From: CAYQQJ01 sp964419935
GTDB taxonomy: Bacteria; Pseudomonadota; Gammaproteobacteria; Pseudomonadales; Cellvibrionaceae
NCBI GenBank assembly: GCA_964419935.1
Contig: CAYQQJ010000012.1
Location: 35,815-99,814 of the forward strand
DNA: 64,000 nucleotides
Direction of reading: 5' to 3'
The notes under the pieces are model-generated. The model was not told where the DNA came from, made no database searches, and saw nothing but the letters and a program-made list of their open reading frames with translations. Positions within the stretch are counted from its first letter, which is position 1; the number at the start of each line of letters is the position of its first letter. Shown piece by piece: positions 1-8,120 of the stretch. A program made the translations under genes and the position numbers.

Positions 1-178
1 CAGCCGGGTTGCGCAACGCCAGCAACAGGTGGCGATCCAGTGCTTGGGTGTCGCCCTCGGTCACTTCATCAGCCAATTCCACAAAGCCCCAGACGCTGCC
101 CAGAATGACTGACAGTATCAGCAGGGTTCTGCCCGTGGGGCCGCCCAACCAATGCATCAATGAGCGTGCTTTTATCAA
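1..178 (-). CDS. PAP2-family phosphatase, N-terminal fragment (runs off left edge)
   Basis: Only the first ~59 codons are present. Read leftwards they give a membrane segment followed by an acidic stretch (ELADEVTEGDTQALD) and then LLLALRNP, which I recognise from bacterial PAP2/phosphatidic-acid-phosphatase-like membrane proteins; the catalytic motifs would lie beyond the window. Family members dephosphorylate lipid phosphates or related substrates at the membrane. The start is uncertain: a TTG at 178 has a GGAG about nine bases upstream, while the first ATG (157) lacks a ribosome site but would also give a normal N-terminus. Identity rests on a short segment, so confidence is moderate. Confidence 0.55.
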   Translation of the reverse strand, partial: MIKARSLMHWLGGPTGRTLLILSVILGSVWGFVELADEVTEGDTQALDRHLLLALRNPA

Positions 179-383
179 GTTAGATGTCTCCGGTGGAAAT
201 AGGGTGCGGTAGGAAAGTCTGGAATATGTACAGCAGTGTCAATTCCTGATGCGAAGAGTTCCCTGGCAGAGTTTGTGGCGCGGTAGGAGGCTTTAGGTTT
301 TCGAGGGGGGATGGGAGGTGAAAAATCAATATGTGCTGCTGACCCCGGAATGGAGCCAGCAGCGCGACAGACCGCGTCAGCGG

Positions 384-1583
384 TTAATTGCACACCTGGA
401 ATTCGACAATGCCGGAGCCGGAACCGAATCGCTGCATGGTGTATTTTTCGATGTCGATCAGGTAACCGTCACCGCCCAGATTTTGAGTGCAACATCCGTT
501 ACAGTCACTGTCGGAACAGGCATCGTAAACGGTACCGGTAATTTCATTGCTGCCCTGTCGCAGGTTCAGAGTGCGCAACCCCAGCCAGTTCCAGTGATCC
601 AGATGCACGGCAATAATATTGTTGGCCGCCACCCAGGATTCTGGCTGAACGCCGTTCAAGCCATAGAATTGTCCCGCCCACTGACAGCCGTTGTATTTCA
701 CACACTCCTCACTGCCGGGGTCCGGGTAGGATTCATAGTGAGTGAGGTTGGCGGAATACCACTGGGTACCGCAGTCCTGTCCACCAGAGCTCGAACTGCT
801 TGAAGAGCTGGAAGACGAACTGCTGCTGGAGGAGCCGCCGCTCGGTTCAAAATGTATACGGTTCAGGTTGAAGTCCCCGGCACCCACATTCACGCGCAAA
901 GTATAGGTTCCCCCCGCCACGGTCACCTGGCCAATGACATGGGATTGCCACGCTTGCCAGCCCCCGGTATTGCCGACATTGCCACTGGCAATCGAGTTGC
1001 CATTTAACAGCAGGGAGTAATTCCCACCGCCGACTTCAGATGCCACGCGCGTGCTGATGTCATAGGTGCCCGCGCCGAGGGTTACGCTGTATTCCAGCCA
1101 TTCGCCGGCGACGATCCAGCCCACGTTGTAGCCGCCGCCACTGTCGTTCGCGATCTCGATATCAACATTGTCATTGCGGAACGCGCCACCTTCATTGCCG
1201 GACGTCGTGTCGTAGTAATTGACGTAGTCTTCAGCCTCTACTGATACAGGAACCGCGCCGAAGCCGCTGGAAGAACTACTGCTGGAGGAACTGGAGCTAC
1301 TGGACGAAGAGCTGCTTGAAGAGCTGGAACTTGATGAGCTGCCTCCGCAGGAATCCACATACTTCCACTCTTGCCAGGGGCCTGAATGAGATTCGGGGTT
1401 CATGCCCTGACTCCACCACATGGCGTTGTATGCGTTGCCATTCAGTTGTACCTGAGTGCCGCCGTTATAAGCGGTGGCACTGTTCCAGGTAGGCAGGCCG
1501 CTACAATCAATCGCCGCCATGGTACTCATGGCGCACATGCCGCCACAAACCAAACCCGTGAGTGTCATTATTTTCTTTAACAT
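384..1583 (-). CDS. secreted CBM5/12-CBM6 protein with poly-Ser linkers and Cys-rich C-terminal domain
   Basis: A 399-residue exported protein. Residues 1-24 are a signal peptide ending in MAA. Residues ~25-80 form a chitin/cellulose-binding CBM5/12 module (aromatics in AYNAMWWSQG and GPWQEW). A run of 25 serines (82-106) leads to a CBM6-like module (~112-250, starting VEAEDY), then about 17 more serines, then a Cys-rich domain to the end (YESYPDPGSEEC, VYDACSDSDCNGCC, FGSGSGIVEFQVC). No glycoside-hydrolase, lyase or LPMO domain is visible. The last domain has the look of a double-psi beta-barrel/expansin-like fold, which is inference. The serine codons are mixed (AGC, TCA, TCC, TCG, TCT, AGT), so the tract is held at protein level. 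Start: ATG at 1583 preceded by AGGAGG; an in-frame GTG at 1592 overlaps that site and is less likely. The role is probably binding or loosening of plant or chitin polysaccharide outside the cell. Confidence 0.85.
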   Translation of the reverse strand: MLKKIMTLTGLVCGGMCAMSTMAAIDCSGLPTWNSATAYNGGTQVQLNGNAYNAMWWSQGMNPESHSGPWQEWKYVDSCGGSSSSSSSSSSSSSSSSSSSSSSSSSGFGAVPVSVEAEDYVNYYDTTSGNEGGAFRNDNVDIEIANDSGGGYNVGWIVAGEWLEYSVTLGAGTYDISTRVASEVGGGNYSLLLNGNSIASGNVGNTGGWQAWQSHVIGQVTVAGGTYTLRVNVGAGDFNLNRIHFEPSGGSSSSSSSSSSSSSSSSGGQDCGTQWYSANLTHYESYPDPGSEECVKYNGCQWAGQFYGLNGVQPESWVAANNIIAVHLDHWNWLGLRTLNLRQGSNEITGTVYDACSDSDCNGCCTQNLGGDGYLIDIEKYTMQRFGSGSGIVEFQVCN

Positions 1584-1890
1584 TGCTACCACCTCCTGCT
1601 GTTTTAGTTTTAAGGTGTTGCTGTCAATATTATTTTGATTCTTGCTCTACCCACATTGGTGCCTCCTGTACTGGCACAGTGACAACAGCGCACGCAAAAT
1701 GACAGCGCTGTTCTTTTTGTGGAATGTCACCCTAGCACCGCGCTTAATAGGCGTCTAGCGACTTACTCGCACAAGTGCGTATTTTGGCATCGGGAACTGC
1801 AAATCCGGCGCTTCGCACACCTTTACCAATAGTCTTTCCCTGCGTGACGTTGGTATCGAAATAAATCGCGATTTTTTAATAGCGAACATG
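1584..1890. other. intergenic region, no gene seen
   Basis: About 300 bases between the CBM protein and the next lipoprotein, both read leftwards. It should hold the promoter of the CBM gene, including the AGGAGG ribosome site at 1592-1597. No convincing -35/-10 pair, terminator hairpin or open frame could be assigned by eye. Confidence 0.5.
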
Positions 1891-2511
1891 TTAACGATTC
1901 AGTACGCGCAGACCCGACGTTGATACCATTACGCCCGAGCCAGTGACTGCGGCCTGTGCCACGTTAAAATCAAGGGGCGCCGACTTCCAGGATTGTGCTC
2001 CCAGGGTGAAGGTAACCGTGGTGTCGTCATGCCATACAACCCGAAATTCATAGGGTGTAGCAGGCAAAATTTCTGCTTGAAGGGGCAGAGACCAATCCTG
2101 CTCTCTGTTGATCCATTGCTCGGCGACGCCAGTGAATGGTGTTTTGGCAACAATCGCCTTGCCGGCGGCGTCGAGCTGGTATTCCTGGATGCGAAAGGTA
2201 AATCTCAACACCTGGTCGCCATCTTCCGACGTCAACTCGAATGCGACCATGGGTGCCCAGTTTCGGTGAGGCCGAACACCATCAATCTGTAATTGCCCTT
2301 CAATCCCCCGGCTATCGGGAACCAGCTGGGGCCGACACTTTTTAATCTTCCCAGGATCTACAGCCAGCACACAATCCGGTATGGTCACCGCCGACAGTGG
2401 TGTTTCGTTCGCACTATCGGTTGCCATCGGTTGTATTCGCGGGTTGCTGCAGGCGGCCAGCAAAAGCGCGGCGAGTGCAGTGACGGCGGCTGATCTCATG
2501 GTTGATGTCAT
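1891..2511 (-). CDS. hypothetical lipoprotein
   Basis: A 206-residue protein starting MTSTMRS with a lipobox (LLLAAC) that places the acylated cysteine at about residue 20, so it should be membrane-anchored in the periplasm or outer membrane. The mature part is mostly beta-type (HRNWAPMVAFELTSEDGDQVLRFTF, WSLPLQAEILPATPYEFRVVWHDDTTVTF) and resembles an Ig-like or jelly-roll domain, but I recognise no family. The open frame continues upstream to 2712 without plausible coding content and overlaps the divergent gene at 2723, so the start at 2511, directly before a good signal sequence, is preferred. Confidence 0.7.
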   Translation of the reverse strand: MTSTMRSAAVTALAALLLAACSNPRIQPMATDSANETPLSAVTIPDCVLAVDPGKIKKCRPQLVPDSRGIEGQLQIDGVRPHRNWAPMVAFELTSEDGDQVLRFTFRIQEYQLDAAGKAIVAKTPFTGVAEQWINREQDWSLPLQAEILPATPYEFRVVWHDDTTVTFTLGAQSWKSAPLDFNVAQAAVTGSGVMVSTSGLRVLNR

Positions 2512-2722
2512 GTGCAAGGGCCCTTTATCAATTTTTATTCGGGCCGACAGGCTATCCCATATCCGCTGTACATTCAAAAGCCGAGTTCTGAATTTAAGCA
2601 CGAGCCGACGCCTGGATGAAGCTAAACCCGCCGTGATATCCTGCGCCAATAAGTCTGCGAAGGCAGGTACAACAAACATGGCGCGCATCGCTCGACTGGC
2701 TGCGGCGACCAAGGAGCGAAAT

Positions 2723-4165
2723 ATGGCAAAGCTGGAGTGTCATTTTTTTCCTGAAACCCCCGCGGTCTGGGCCTGCCAGAACTGCAGCACCCACTATGGT
2801 GAAAAAGCCATTCCCCAGGGGCGCAGTCGTCACTGGGGACGACAGGGTCCGAGATGTATTCGTTGTAATAGTGGCCTCGACCATTTAGGTAATGCCACGG
2901 ACGCCAAACCGTTCTGGCAAATGCTGCCACACTTCTTCCGCTATCCGCTGCATCTGAACAGTATGCTGGTGGTTGCCCTTGTCGTAGGGCTGAGTCTTCT
3001 ATTCGGCCAGAACCTCTTCACGGTTTTTCTGCTGTTACTGGCCGCAGCCATTGTAGTGAAATACAGCTTCGCGATTATCGAGCAGCGCGGTAGCGGTGAT
3101 ACGGTGCCGCCACGGCTGAGTGCCGTGATCAGTGGCGACGAACACCATCTGTTCCTGCGTCAAATCGCGGTACTTTTTTTAATGGGTGTCGCAGTGGGAG
3201 TTGCTGGCCATGTGAGTCAGCTTCTCGGCGTTGTGGTTGCGGCGTTTCTCACCTTGGCCACGCCCGCAAGCATTATGTTATTGGCCATTGAAAAGTCCGT
3301 TCGGCGAGCGCTGGATCCTTTCGCACTGGTCGCGCTGATGTTTGCAGTCGGCTGGCCCTATTTGCTGTTGTGGTTCTGCGTACAAGTTATTTCCGCTGGC
3401 CCGGTGTATGTTCTTGGCTGGTTCGCAGCGGCTTTGCCTGCTCCGGCGGTTCTTCCGGTATTGGCATTTGTGATGGTGTATTTTACCTTCTCACTTTATG
3501 CCATGCTCGGCTACGTGCTGTTTGAATATCAAAGAGAGCTCGGTTTTGACGCCGCGGTGGATGACGATGATGAGGCCGCGGATTTTCGTGAATTTGAAAA
3601 ATTGCGCGCTTTAGGTGAATCCACAGTCCTTACCATTGACGGTGAGTACGAGCGCGCGCGGGCGTGTCTTCGCCGTGCCCTGGATGTGGCGCGGGACGAT
3701 ATCGACCTGCACTTGCACTATCACAAATTATTGATGCTGTTGAATGATGACGAAGCCCTGGCGAATCATTGCGACTATTTGGTTGGCATATTGGCGCGGG
3801 GCAATATGCTGAGCCGGGCAGTGCCGGTTTTATTGGATGTCCAGAAGCGGATTCCCGGTTTTCGCCTGGCGAACACCAGCCAGGCCATCGAAGTTGCCAA
3901 GCTGTTGCAAATGCAAGGCCAGCACAAATCAGTGATCCGTCTGTTTCAGAATTTTCATAAGACACATGGCAAGGATCCACTGCTTCCGGATGCCTACCTG
4001 TTGGTGGCAACCATCCTGTTCGAATACCTGGGTGAAGATGCCAAGGCCGAGGCTATTATAAAGTTTGTGCTTAACCATTATCCGAATCACCCCAGCAGAA
4101 GTCAGTATGAAAGGCTGCAGTCGGTCATTCGTCAGCCGTCGGTTAAACCATTGAGCAGATCATAA
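2723..4165 (+). CDS. membrane protein with N-terminal Cys motif and C-terminal TPR-like repeats
   Basis: 480 residues. The N-terminus holds a zinc-ribbon-like pattern (CHFF, then CQNC near residue 17, then CIRC near 49). About five hydrophobic segments follow between residues ~70 and 270, then an acidic patch (VDDDDEA) and an alpha-helical tail (~300-480) with TPR-like helical pairs (ALGESTVLTIDGEYERARACLRRAL). The cytosolic tail probably acts as a protein-binding scaffold; no enzymatic motif is seen. Start: ATG preceded by AAGGAG at 2711-2716; upstream in-frame codons overlap the divergent lipoprotein gene. Its stop codon directly abuts that of the convergent rhomboid gene, which also carries a TPR-like tail. 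Confidence 0.7.
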   Translation: MAKLECHFFPETPAVWACQNCSTHYGEKAIPQGRSRHWGRQGPRCIRCNSGLDHLGNATDAKPFWQMLPHFFRYPLHLNSMLVVALVVGLSLLFGQNLFTVFLLLLAAAIVVKYSFAIIEQRGSGDTVPPRLSAVISGDEHHLFLRQIAVLFLMGVAVGVAGHVSQLLGVVVAAFLTLATPASIMLLAIEKSVRRALDPFALVALMFAVGWPYLLLWFCVQVISAGPVYVLGWFAAALPAPAVLPVLAFVMVYFTFSLYAMLGYVLFEYQRELGFDAAVDDDDEAADFREFEKLRALGESTVLTIDGEYERARACLRRALDVARDDIDLHLHYHKLLMLLNDDEALANHCDYLVGILARGNMLSRAVPVLLDVQKRIPGFRLANTSQAIEVAKLLQMQGQHKSVIRLFQNFHKTHGKDPLLPDAYLLVATILFEYLGEDAKAEAIIKFVLNHYPNHPSRSQYERLQSVIRQPSVKPLSRS

Positions 4166-5626
4166 TCACGAAGCTGAAGAACCTGTTGTTGGCTGGATCC
4201 GGTCCAGCCAGTCGGCAATGCGTCTGGTATGAGCATTTTGATTGTGCTTGCGATAATGATGCGCCATTTGATTCAAAAGTTTTATTGTCGCCTGCAAATT
4301 GCCACCGCGTTCCTGTGCGGCTCTAACAAACTCCTCACTTTGTCGGCAAGCTCCGGCGAGCCAGTATTTTCGAGCCAGCATCAGATACATATTTCCGGTC
4401 AAAGCCGGCGTCTGCGGGGCCACGGCGGAATATTCCTTGATGATCTGGTCAATATGCGGCTGCCATTCAGAAAACTCGGTGTCGCTTGATGTGAACTGCT
4501 TGAGCAAGGCGAATACCGCTTCGTGAAATGGTTTTTCTGTCGGCTGGATTTTGTGGAGATCGAATAGAATGCTCCAAGGTCGGGGATCCGTTGCAAACTT
4601 CTGACACAGCCAGCGGGCAAGTGTGCGAGCTCGAGTGTAGTCCAGCTGCGTCATCGCCTGCCGGACCTTGTTCAAGCCCTCGGCGACTTCGTCGCGCTGG
4701 GTTTTCTGTTCCTCTTCTTCCGCGAACTGCTGCTGACTTTTCTGGGCAATAAACATAAGTAGCGCTCCTGCCAGAAGCCCGCCAATATGCGCCCAGTAAG
4801 CGGTGTTGGACTCAGTAAAGAAGTGGCCGTAAAGCTCTTTCGCCAACCACAGCGGAAGAATGAAAAGTGCCGGTGCGCGAAATTCACCAAAATAGAAAAC
4901 AACGGTGTAAAAGAAGCGAATTTTTCTCAGCCGGTAGAGCGACAGATACATACCCATCAGCCCAGAAATCGCGCCGGATGCACCTACCAACGGACCCCAC
5001 GACTCGGGGTTGAGTGCAATGAATAAAACATCGGCCGCAACTCCGCTGACAAGGTACATGGCGATATAGGCGTGCGGCCGCAAAACGCTTTCCAGCGTAA
5101 AGCCAAACAGAAAAAGGAAGACCATGTTGCCAACCAGGTGCGCCCAGCCACCGTGGAGGAACAGACTGGTGATGAAGGTCCAGGGCTTCGCCTCGGCGGG
5201 AGTCAGTCCGGCGGCGATGCTGCTCAACCGGTTACGCTCCTGCTCGAACTCACTGCGGGCGGTTTGCCACTGCGCGGTTTCCTCATTGATCGCCGGAAGT
5301 TGTTCCCACAGCTTTTCCAGATACTGATCAAACCCGCGGTCATAAAAAATTGACCAGAATATCTGATAGCCCTGGTGCTCTCGATCAGCCATTGCCTCCA
5401 GCGCCACGGCATCCTCGGGGCTCTCGGCCCGCAGATAATCCACGTAATGATCCCGCTCCAGCGGCAGCAGCTTATGGGCTTCATAAATTGCCGCAGCCTG
5501 ATCCGCAATTTCCCCATCGTTGCCCTGATATATCAGGAACACCAACAGGTTAACCAGTATCAAGCCAATAGTAATAATGGGCGGTTTGGACCAGTCGGGT
5601 TTGTTCTGGATGGGTATTATCAACAT
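4166..5626 (-). CDS. rhomboid family intramembrane serine protease with C-terminal helical extension
   Basis: 486 residues. The rhomboid core occupies about residues 140-305: HGGWAHLVGNMVFL (helix 2 His and Asn), GASGAISGLMGMYL with the catalytic serine in GASG, and AHIGGLLAGALL with the partner histidine. Before it, after a first membrane helix (residues ~17-35), is a long insert of about 100 residues, probably extracytoplasmic or amphipathic, that small bacterial rhomboids lack. Residues ~310-486 are soluble and helical with TPR-like character. The family cleaves transmembrane helices within the membrane; the substrate here is unknown. It converges with the TPR membrane protein with no bases between stop codons. 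Confidence 0.88.
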   Translation of the reverse strand: MLIIPIQNKPDWSKPPIITIGLILVNLLVFLIYQGNDGEIADQAAAIYEAHKLLPLERDHYVDYLRAESPEDAVALEAMADREHQGYQIFWSIFYDRGFDQYLEKLWEQLPAINEETAQWQTARSEFEQERNRLSSIAAGLTPAEAKPWTFITSLFLHGGWAHLVGNMVFLFLFGFTLESVLRPHAYIAMYLVSGVAADVLFIALNPESWGPLVGASGAISGLMGMYLSLYRLRKIRFFYTVVFYFGEFRAPALFILPLWLAKELYGHFFTESNTAYWAHIGGLLAGALLMFIAQKSQQQFAEEEEQKTQRDEVAEGLNKVRQAMTQLDYTRARTLARWLCQKFATDPRPWSILFDLHKIQPTEKPFHEAVFALLKQFTSSDTEFSEWQPHIDQIIKEYSAVAPQTPALTGNMYLMLARKYWLAGACRQSEEFVRAAQERGGNLQATIKLLNQMAHHYRKHNQNAHTRRIADWLDRIQPTTGSSAS

Positions 5627-5845
5627 GTGTGGGTGCTATCCCTTGCGTTGTTATTAGCTTTTGCTGTGGCGGATCGATGGGTGCGAGCCGGGTATATCAG
5701 CGACCTACGTAATATAATACATAGTCTGAACCACCACACTTCAACATGATAGGTTGTAGCGATAGAACGACGGGATCGGGCAGAGCGACCTCGATAGGAT
5801 GGGCGGGTTCTGGATGGCAAAAACACAGGTATTGGCATCCACAGG

Positions 5846-6159
5846 GGTGAGGTACAGGATGTGCCGAGTCCATCGAACCATCAGGTAAAGAGAGGTTCGA
5901 TTCCATGTGTGCCCCAAAACCAAAAAAGGCCCGCAACGCTGCGCGTCTTCTTCGAAATCATATATCGTGCCCGGAGGCGGAAAGCGCGGCAGGATGGCCG
6001 CGATTGACTGCGACAGCAGCTCTGCAGAGGTGAGGTACAGGATGTGCCGAGTCGAACCATCAGGTAAAGAGAGGTTCGATTCCATGTGTGCCCCAAAACC
6101 AAAAAAGGCCCGCAATGCTGCGAGCCTTCTTCGAAATTATATGGTGCCCGGAGGCGGAA
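5846..6159 (+). repeat. tandem duplication with GGA-loop hairpins and a partial tRNA-Phe 3' end
   Basis: Two copies, 5846-5982 and 6029-6159, differ by a few substitutions and two small indels. Each runs from GGTGAGGTACAGGATGTGCC through a shared block to a terminator-like segment and ends in TGCCCGGAGGCGGAA, the complement of the tRNA-Phe 3' end. In the right copy this is part of the intact tRNA gene; in the left copy it is a fragment of about 15 bases. Each copy has a hairpin GGTAC-AGGAT-GTGCC on the + strand. Between copies lies another, GCGGC-AGGATG-GCCGC, at 5986-6001. The block looks like a duplication that started inside the tRNA gene. The stretch 5627-5845 holds no recognisable gene. 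Confidence 0.8.
6101..6126 (-). terminator. intrinsic terminator after tRNA-Phe
   Basis: On the minus strand, GGCTCGCA-GCAT-TGCGGGCC forms an eight-pair stem with one G.T pair, followed by six T residues, about 16 bases beyond the encoded CCA of the tRNA. The duplicated copy near 5925-5950 has lost pairing in the left arm. Confidence 0.75.
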
Positions 6160-6217
6160 TCGAACCACCGACACGGGGATTTTCAATCCCCTGCTCTACC
6201 GACTGAGCTATCCGGGC
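6142..6217 (-). tRNA. tRNA-Phe (anticodon GAA)
   Basis: The complement reads as a 76-base tRNA: acceptor arm GCCCGGA/TCCGGGC, D-arm with AGCTCAGTCGGTAGAGC, anticodon stem-loop GGGGATTGAAAATCCCC with GAA in the loop, T-arm with GGTTCGATTCC, and an encoded terminal CCA. A terminator lies just downstream, so it is probably a single-gene transcript. Its 3' end is partly repeated at 5968-5982. Confidence 0.95.
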
Positions 6218-6365
6218 CTTGCTGCTTTACGCGCCATCAATAGTGCCGTTTGGCGCGAGGCGCGTATTAAACCCGCTCGGCGCTGTGGAGTCAATAGGGT
6301 GGCGGGAAAGTTGGTGAAATCGCGGTGATGGCCGGCGGAGGAGTTTGCGAGTTTATACTCACTCA

Positions 6366-6638
6366 TCACTTCTCCGGCGGCACGTACCCCTCGGCTGCGT
6401 CATAGTCCTCACCAGAGAAGTACTTCGTCATCTGCTCCTTCAGATAGGTGCGGGCGGTCATGTCCATCATGTTCAGATGCTTTTCATTGATCAGCATGGT
6501 CTGGTGCTGCATCCAGTCCTGCCAGGCTTGCTTGGAGATGTTGTTGTAGAGATCTTCGCCTTTGGCGCCGGGGAAGGGCGGGGCGTCCAGGCCTTCCATG
6601 TCCTGCTGATATTTGCGACAAAATACGGTGCGGGTCAT
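6366..6638 (-). CDS. yggX: Fe(2+)-trafficking / oxidative damage protection protein YggX
   Basis: 90 residues, the normal length for YggX, beginning MTRTVFCRKYQQDMEGL with the single conserved cysteine at position 7, followed by family-typical LYNNISKQAWQDWMQHQTMLINEK. YggX-family proteins protect iron-sulfur clusters and are linked to labile iron handling. It overlaps the end of mutY by four bases, the same order as in E. coli, so the two are co-transcribed; the link makes sense because MutY carries an iron-sulfur cluster. Confidence 0.95.
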   Translation of the reverse strand: MTRTVFCRKYQQDMEGLDAPPFPGAKGEDLYNNISKQAWQDWMQHQTMLINEKHLNMMDMTARTYLKEQMTKYFSGEDYDAAEGYVPPEK

Positions 6639-7714
6639 GATTTACCTCGTTTGGCTGACGGTTTGGAGCGGGCGGGTTTGCCCAGGCTCTCAATCAGGCG
6701 TTTGACTGGCGCTGCCAGGCCTATGTTGACCGGTTTCTGGAGGTTGTACCAGAGCCGACGGTCATCGGCGCGGATGCCCGCGATGCCACGGCTCAGCGTT
6801 ATGCACACGGGTTGTATGTCCAGATGGTAGTGGCTGAAAGTATGGCGAACCTGGGGCAATCGGTCCAGGTCGCGAGGCTCGCCGAAGGCGCTTCGACAAT
6901 GTTCCAGTGGGTCGTCGCCCATGCCCAGTTCAGGAAAGCTCCACAAGCCGCCCCAGATGCCTTGTGGCGGACGCTGCTCCAGCAATACGTCGCCATCCGC
7001 CGAGGTTAAAATCAGCATTTGTGTCGATTTCACTGGCAGCACTTTGCGCGGCTTCTTACCGGGATGCAGGGTTTCTTCGCCCGCGGCGTGAGCCATACAA
7101 GTCTGCGCCAGTGGGCAGGCCGGACAGTCCGGCCGGCTGCGAGTGCAAACCGTCGCGCCCAGATCCATGATCGCTTGGGTGTAATCCCGATTGCGGCTAT
7201 CCGGCGTCAGCTTTTCTGCGTGCTTCCAAAGAGCATTGGCGACGGCGTTGTTCCCTGGCCAGCCACCAATGGCGAAGTAGCGCGCGAGCACCCGCTTTAC
7301 ATTGCCATCGAGAATGGCGGCGCGCTGTTCGAACGCGGTGCTGGCAATGGCGCCGGCGGTTGATCTGCCGATGCCAGGCAATGCAACCAGGCTCGCCACA
7401 TCAGACGGAAACTCTCCGTTCAATGACTGATAAACCTGTTGTGCACATTTGTGCAGGTTGCGCGCCCGGGCGTAGTAACCGAGGCCGGTCCACAGATGCA
7501 GCACTTCGTCCACGGGCGCTCCCGCGAGCGCTTCCACGGTGGGAAAACGCTCGATGAAGCGTTCGAAATAAGGGATAACTGTTTCGACCTGAGTCTGCTG
7601 CAGCATCACTTCCGAAAGCCACACCCGGTAGGGTGTAATTCCCTGCTGCCAGGGCAGGTTCTTGCGACCGTGCAGGTCATACCAGGAGAGGAGTTGTTGG
7701 GCAAAGTCCGGCAT
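6635..7714 (-). CDS. mutY: A/G-specific adenine glycosylase MutY
   Basis: 359 residues. MutY removes adenine mispaired with 8-oxoguanine in base-excision repair. Visible signatures are the helix-hairpin-helix LPGIGRSTAGAI (~110-121) with the catalytic aspartate just after in ILDGNVKRVLAR, the 4Fe-4S cluster cysteines in CX6CX2CX5C spacing (CTRSRPDCPACPLAQTC, ~190-206), and a C-terminal Nudix-like domain (from ~225, QMLILTSADGDVLLEQRPPQGIWGGLW) that recognises 8-oxoG. It is followed by yggX with a four-base overlap. The C-terminus is a basic tail (KPARSKPSAKRGKS). Confidence 0.97.
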   Translation of the reverse strand: MPDFAQQLLSWYDLHGRKNLPWQQGITPYRVWLSEVMLQQTQVETVIPYFERFIERFPTVEALAGAPVDEVLHLWTGLGYYARARNLHKCAQQVYQSLNGEFPSDVASLVALPGIGRSTAGAIASTAFEQRAAILDGNVKRVLARYFAIGGWPGNNAVANALWKHAEKLTPDSRNRDYTQAIMDLGATVCTRSRPDCPACPLAQTCMAHAAGEETLHPGKKPRKVLPVKSTQMLILTSADGDVLLEQRPPQGIWGGLWSFPELGMGDDPLEHCRSAFGEPRDLDRLPQVRHTFSHYHLDIQPVCITLSRGIAGIRADDRRLWYNLQKPVNIGLAAPVKRLIESLGKPARSKPSAKRGKS

Positions 7715-7961
7715 GTAGGTTCTGTTGGTTCCGATGAAGCGGTTATTCTATCTTATGGTAATGGGTGAAAGGCAGAAGGGAAAAGGGAAAAGCAGATTCC
7801 TGGCTCGACGAAGCACAAGCGGACATAGGACGGTAAATCAGTAAGCCACTAGCCAACCGGGCTGTGGCGATCAGTGCCCACCCTGCCTGACTAGAACGGC
7901 GGAAGGCGCTTGACGCTTTTTCGCCCTACTGCAATACACATCACTTTTCCGTTTTCCCTTC

Positions 7962-8052
7962 GCTTGAAGCTTGCGGCTTGTCGCTTGCAGCTTGTCGCTT
8001 GTCGCTTGCAGCTTGCAGCTTGTCGCTTGTCGCTTGCAGCTTGTCGCTTGCA
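7962..8052. repeat. heptanucleotide tandem repeat (GCTTGNN, 13 units)
   Basis: Thirteen consecutive seven-base units, GCTTGTC or GCTTGCA with a few variants (AAGCGAC/AAGCTGC on the other strand). Beside it lies a purine-rich tract on the minus strand (GAAGGGAAAACGGAAAAG, 7943-7960), the same order of heptads then AAAGGG-like sequence seen at 12035-12100 and 44332-44467. It fills much of the roughly 400-base gap between the divergent mutY and iron-transporter genes. The rest of that gap shows no gene; the only long open frame here (7871-8284, minus) is made by the repeat itself. Confidence 0.9.
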
Positions 8053-8073
8053 GCTCCCACCATTGCCATACCA

Positions 8074-8092
8074 AATGAAAATAGTTATCATT
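8074..8092. promoter_or_regulatory. Fur box upstream of iron transporter
   Basis: TGAAAAT-A-GTTATCA at 8076-8090 matches the 7-1-7 Fur consensus TGATAAT-N-ATTATCA at 12 of 14 positions. It sits about 30 bases before the start codon of the iron-binding lipoprotein gene, where Fur with Fe(II) would block transcription when iron is plentiful. Confidence 0.8.
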
Positions 8093-8120
8093 TGTGCCAA
8101 ATTTTTGAGGTGTGAATATT

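Noticed and set aside
318..803. 161-residue + strand frame
   Set aside because: It is antisense to the C-terminal domain of the CBM protein, which has clear domain structure.
5881..5910. GGTTCGATTCC, a T-loop-like sequence on the + strand, as a second tRNA
   Set aside because: No acceptor, D or anticodon arm pairs with it, and the T-stem pairs over only two positions.
7962..8052. Possible CRISPR array
   Set aside because: Units are seven bases with no spacers, and no cas genes are present.
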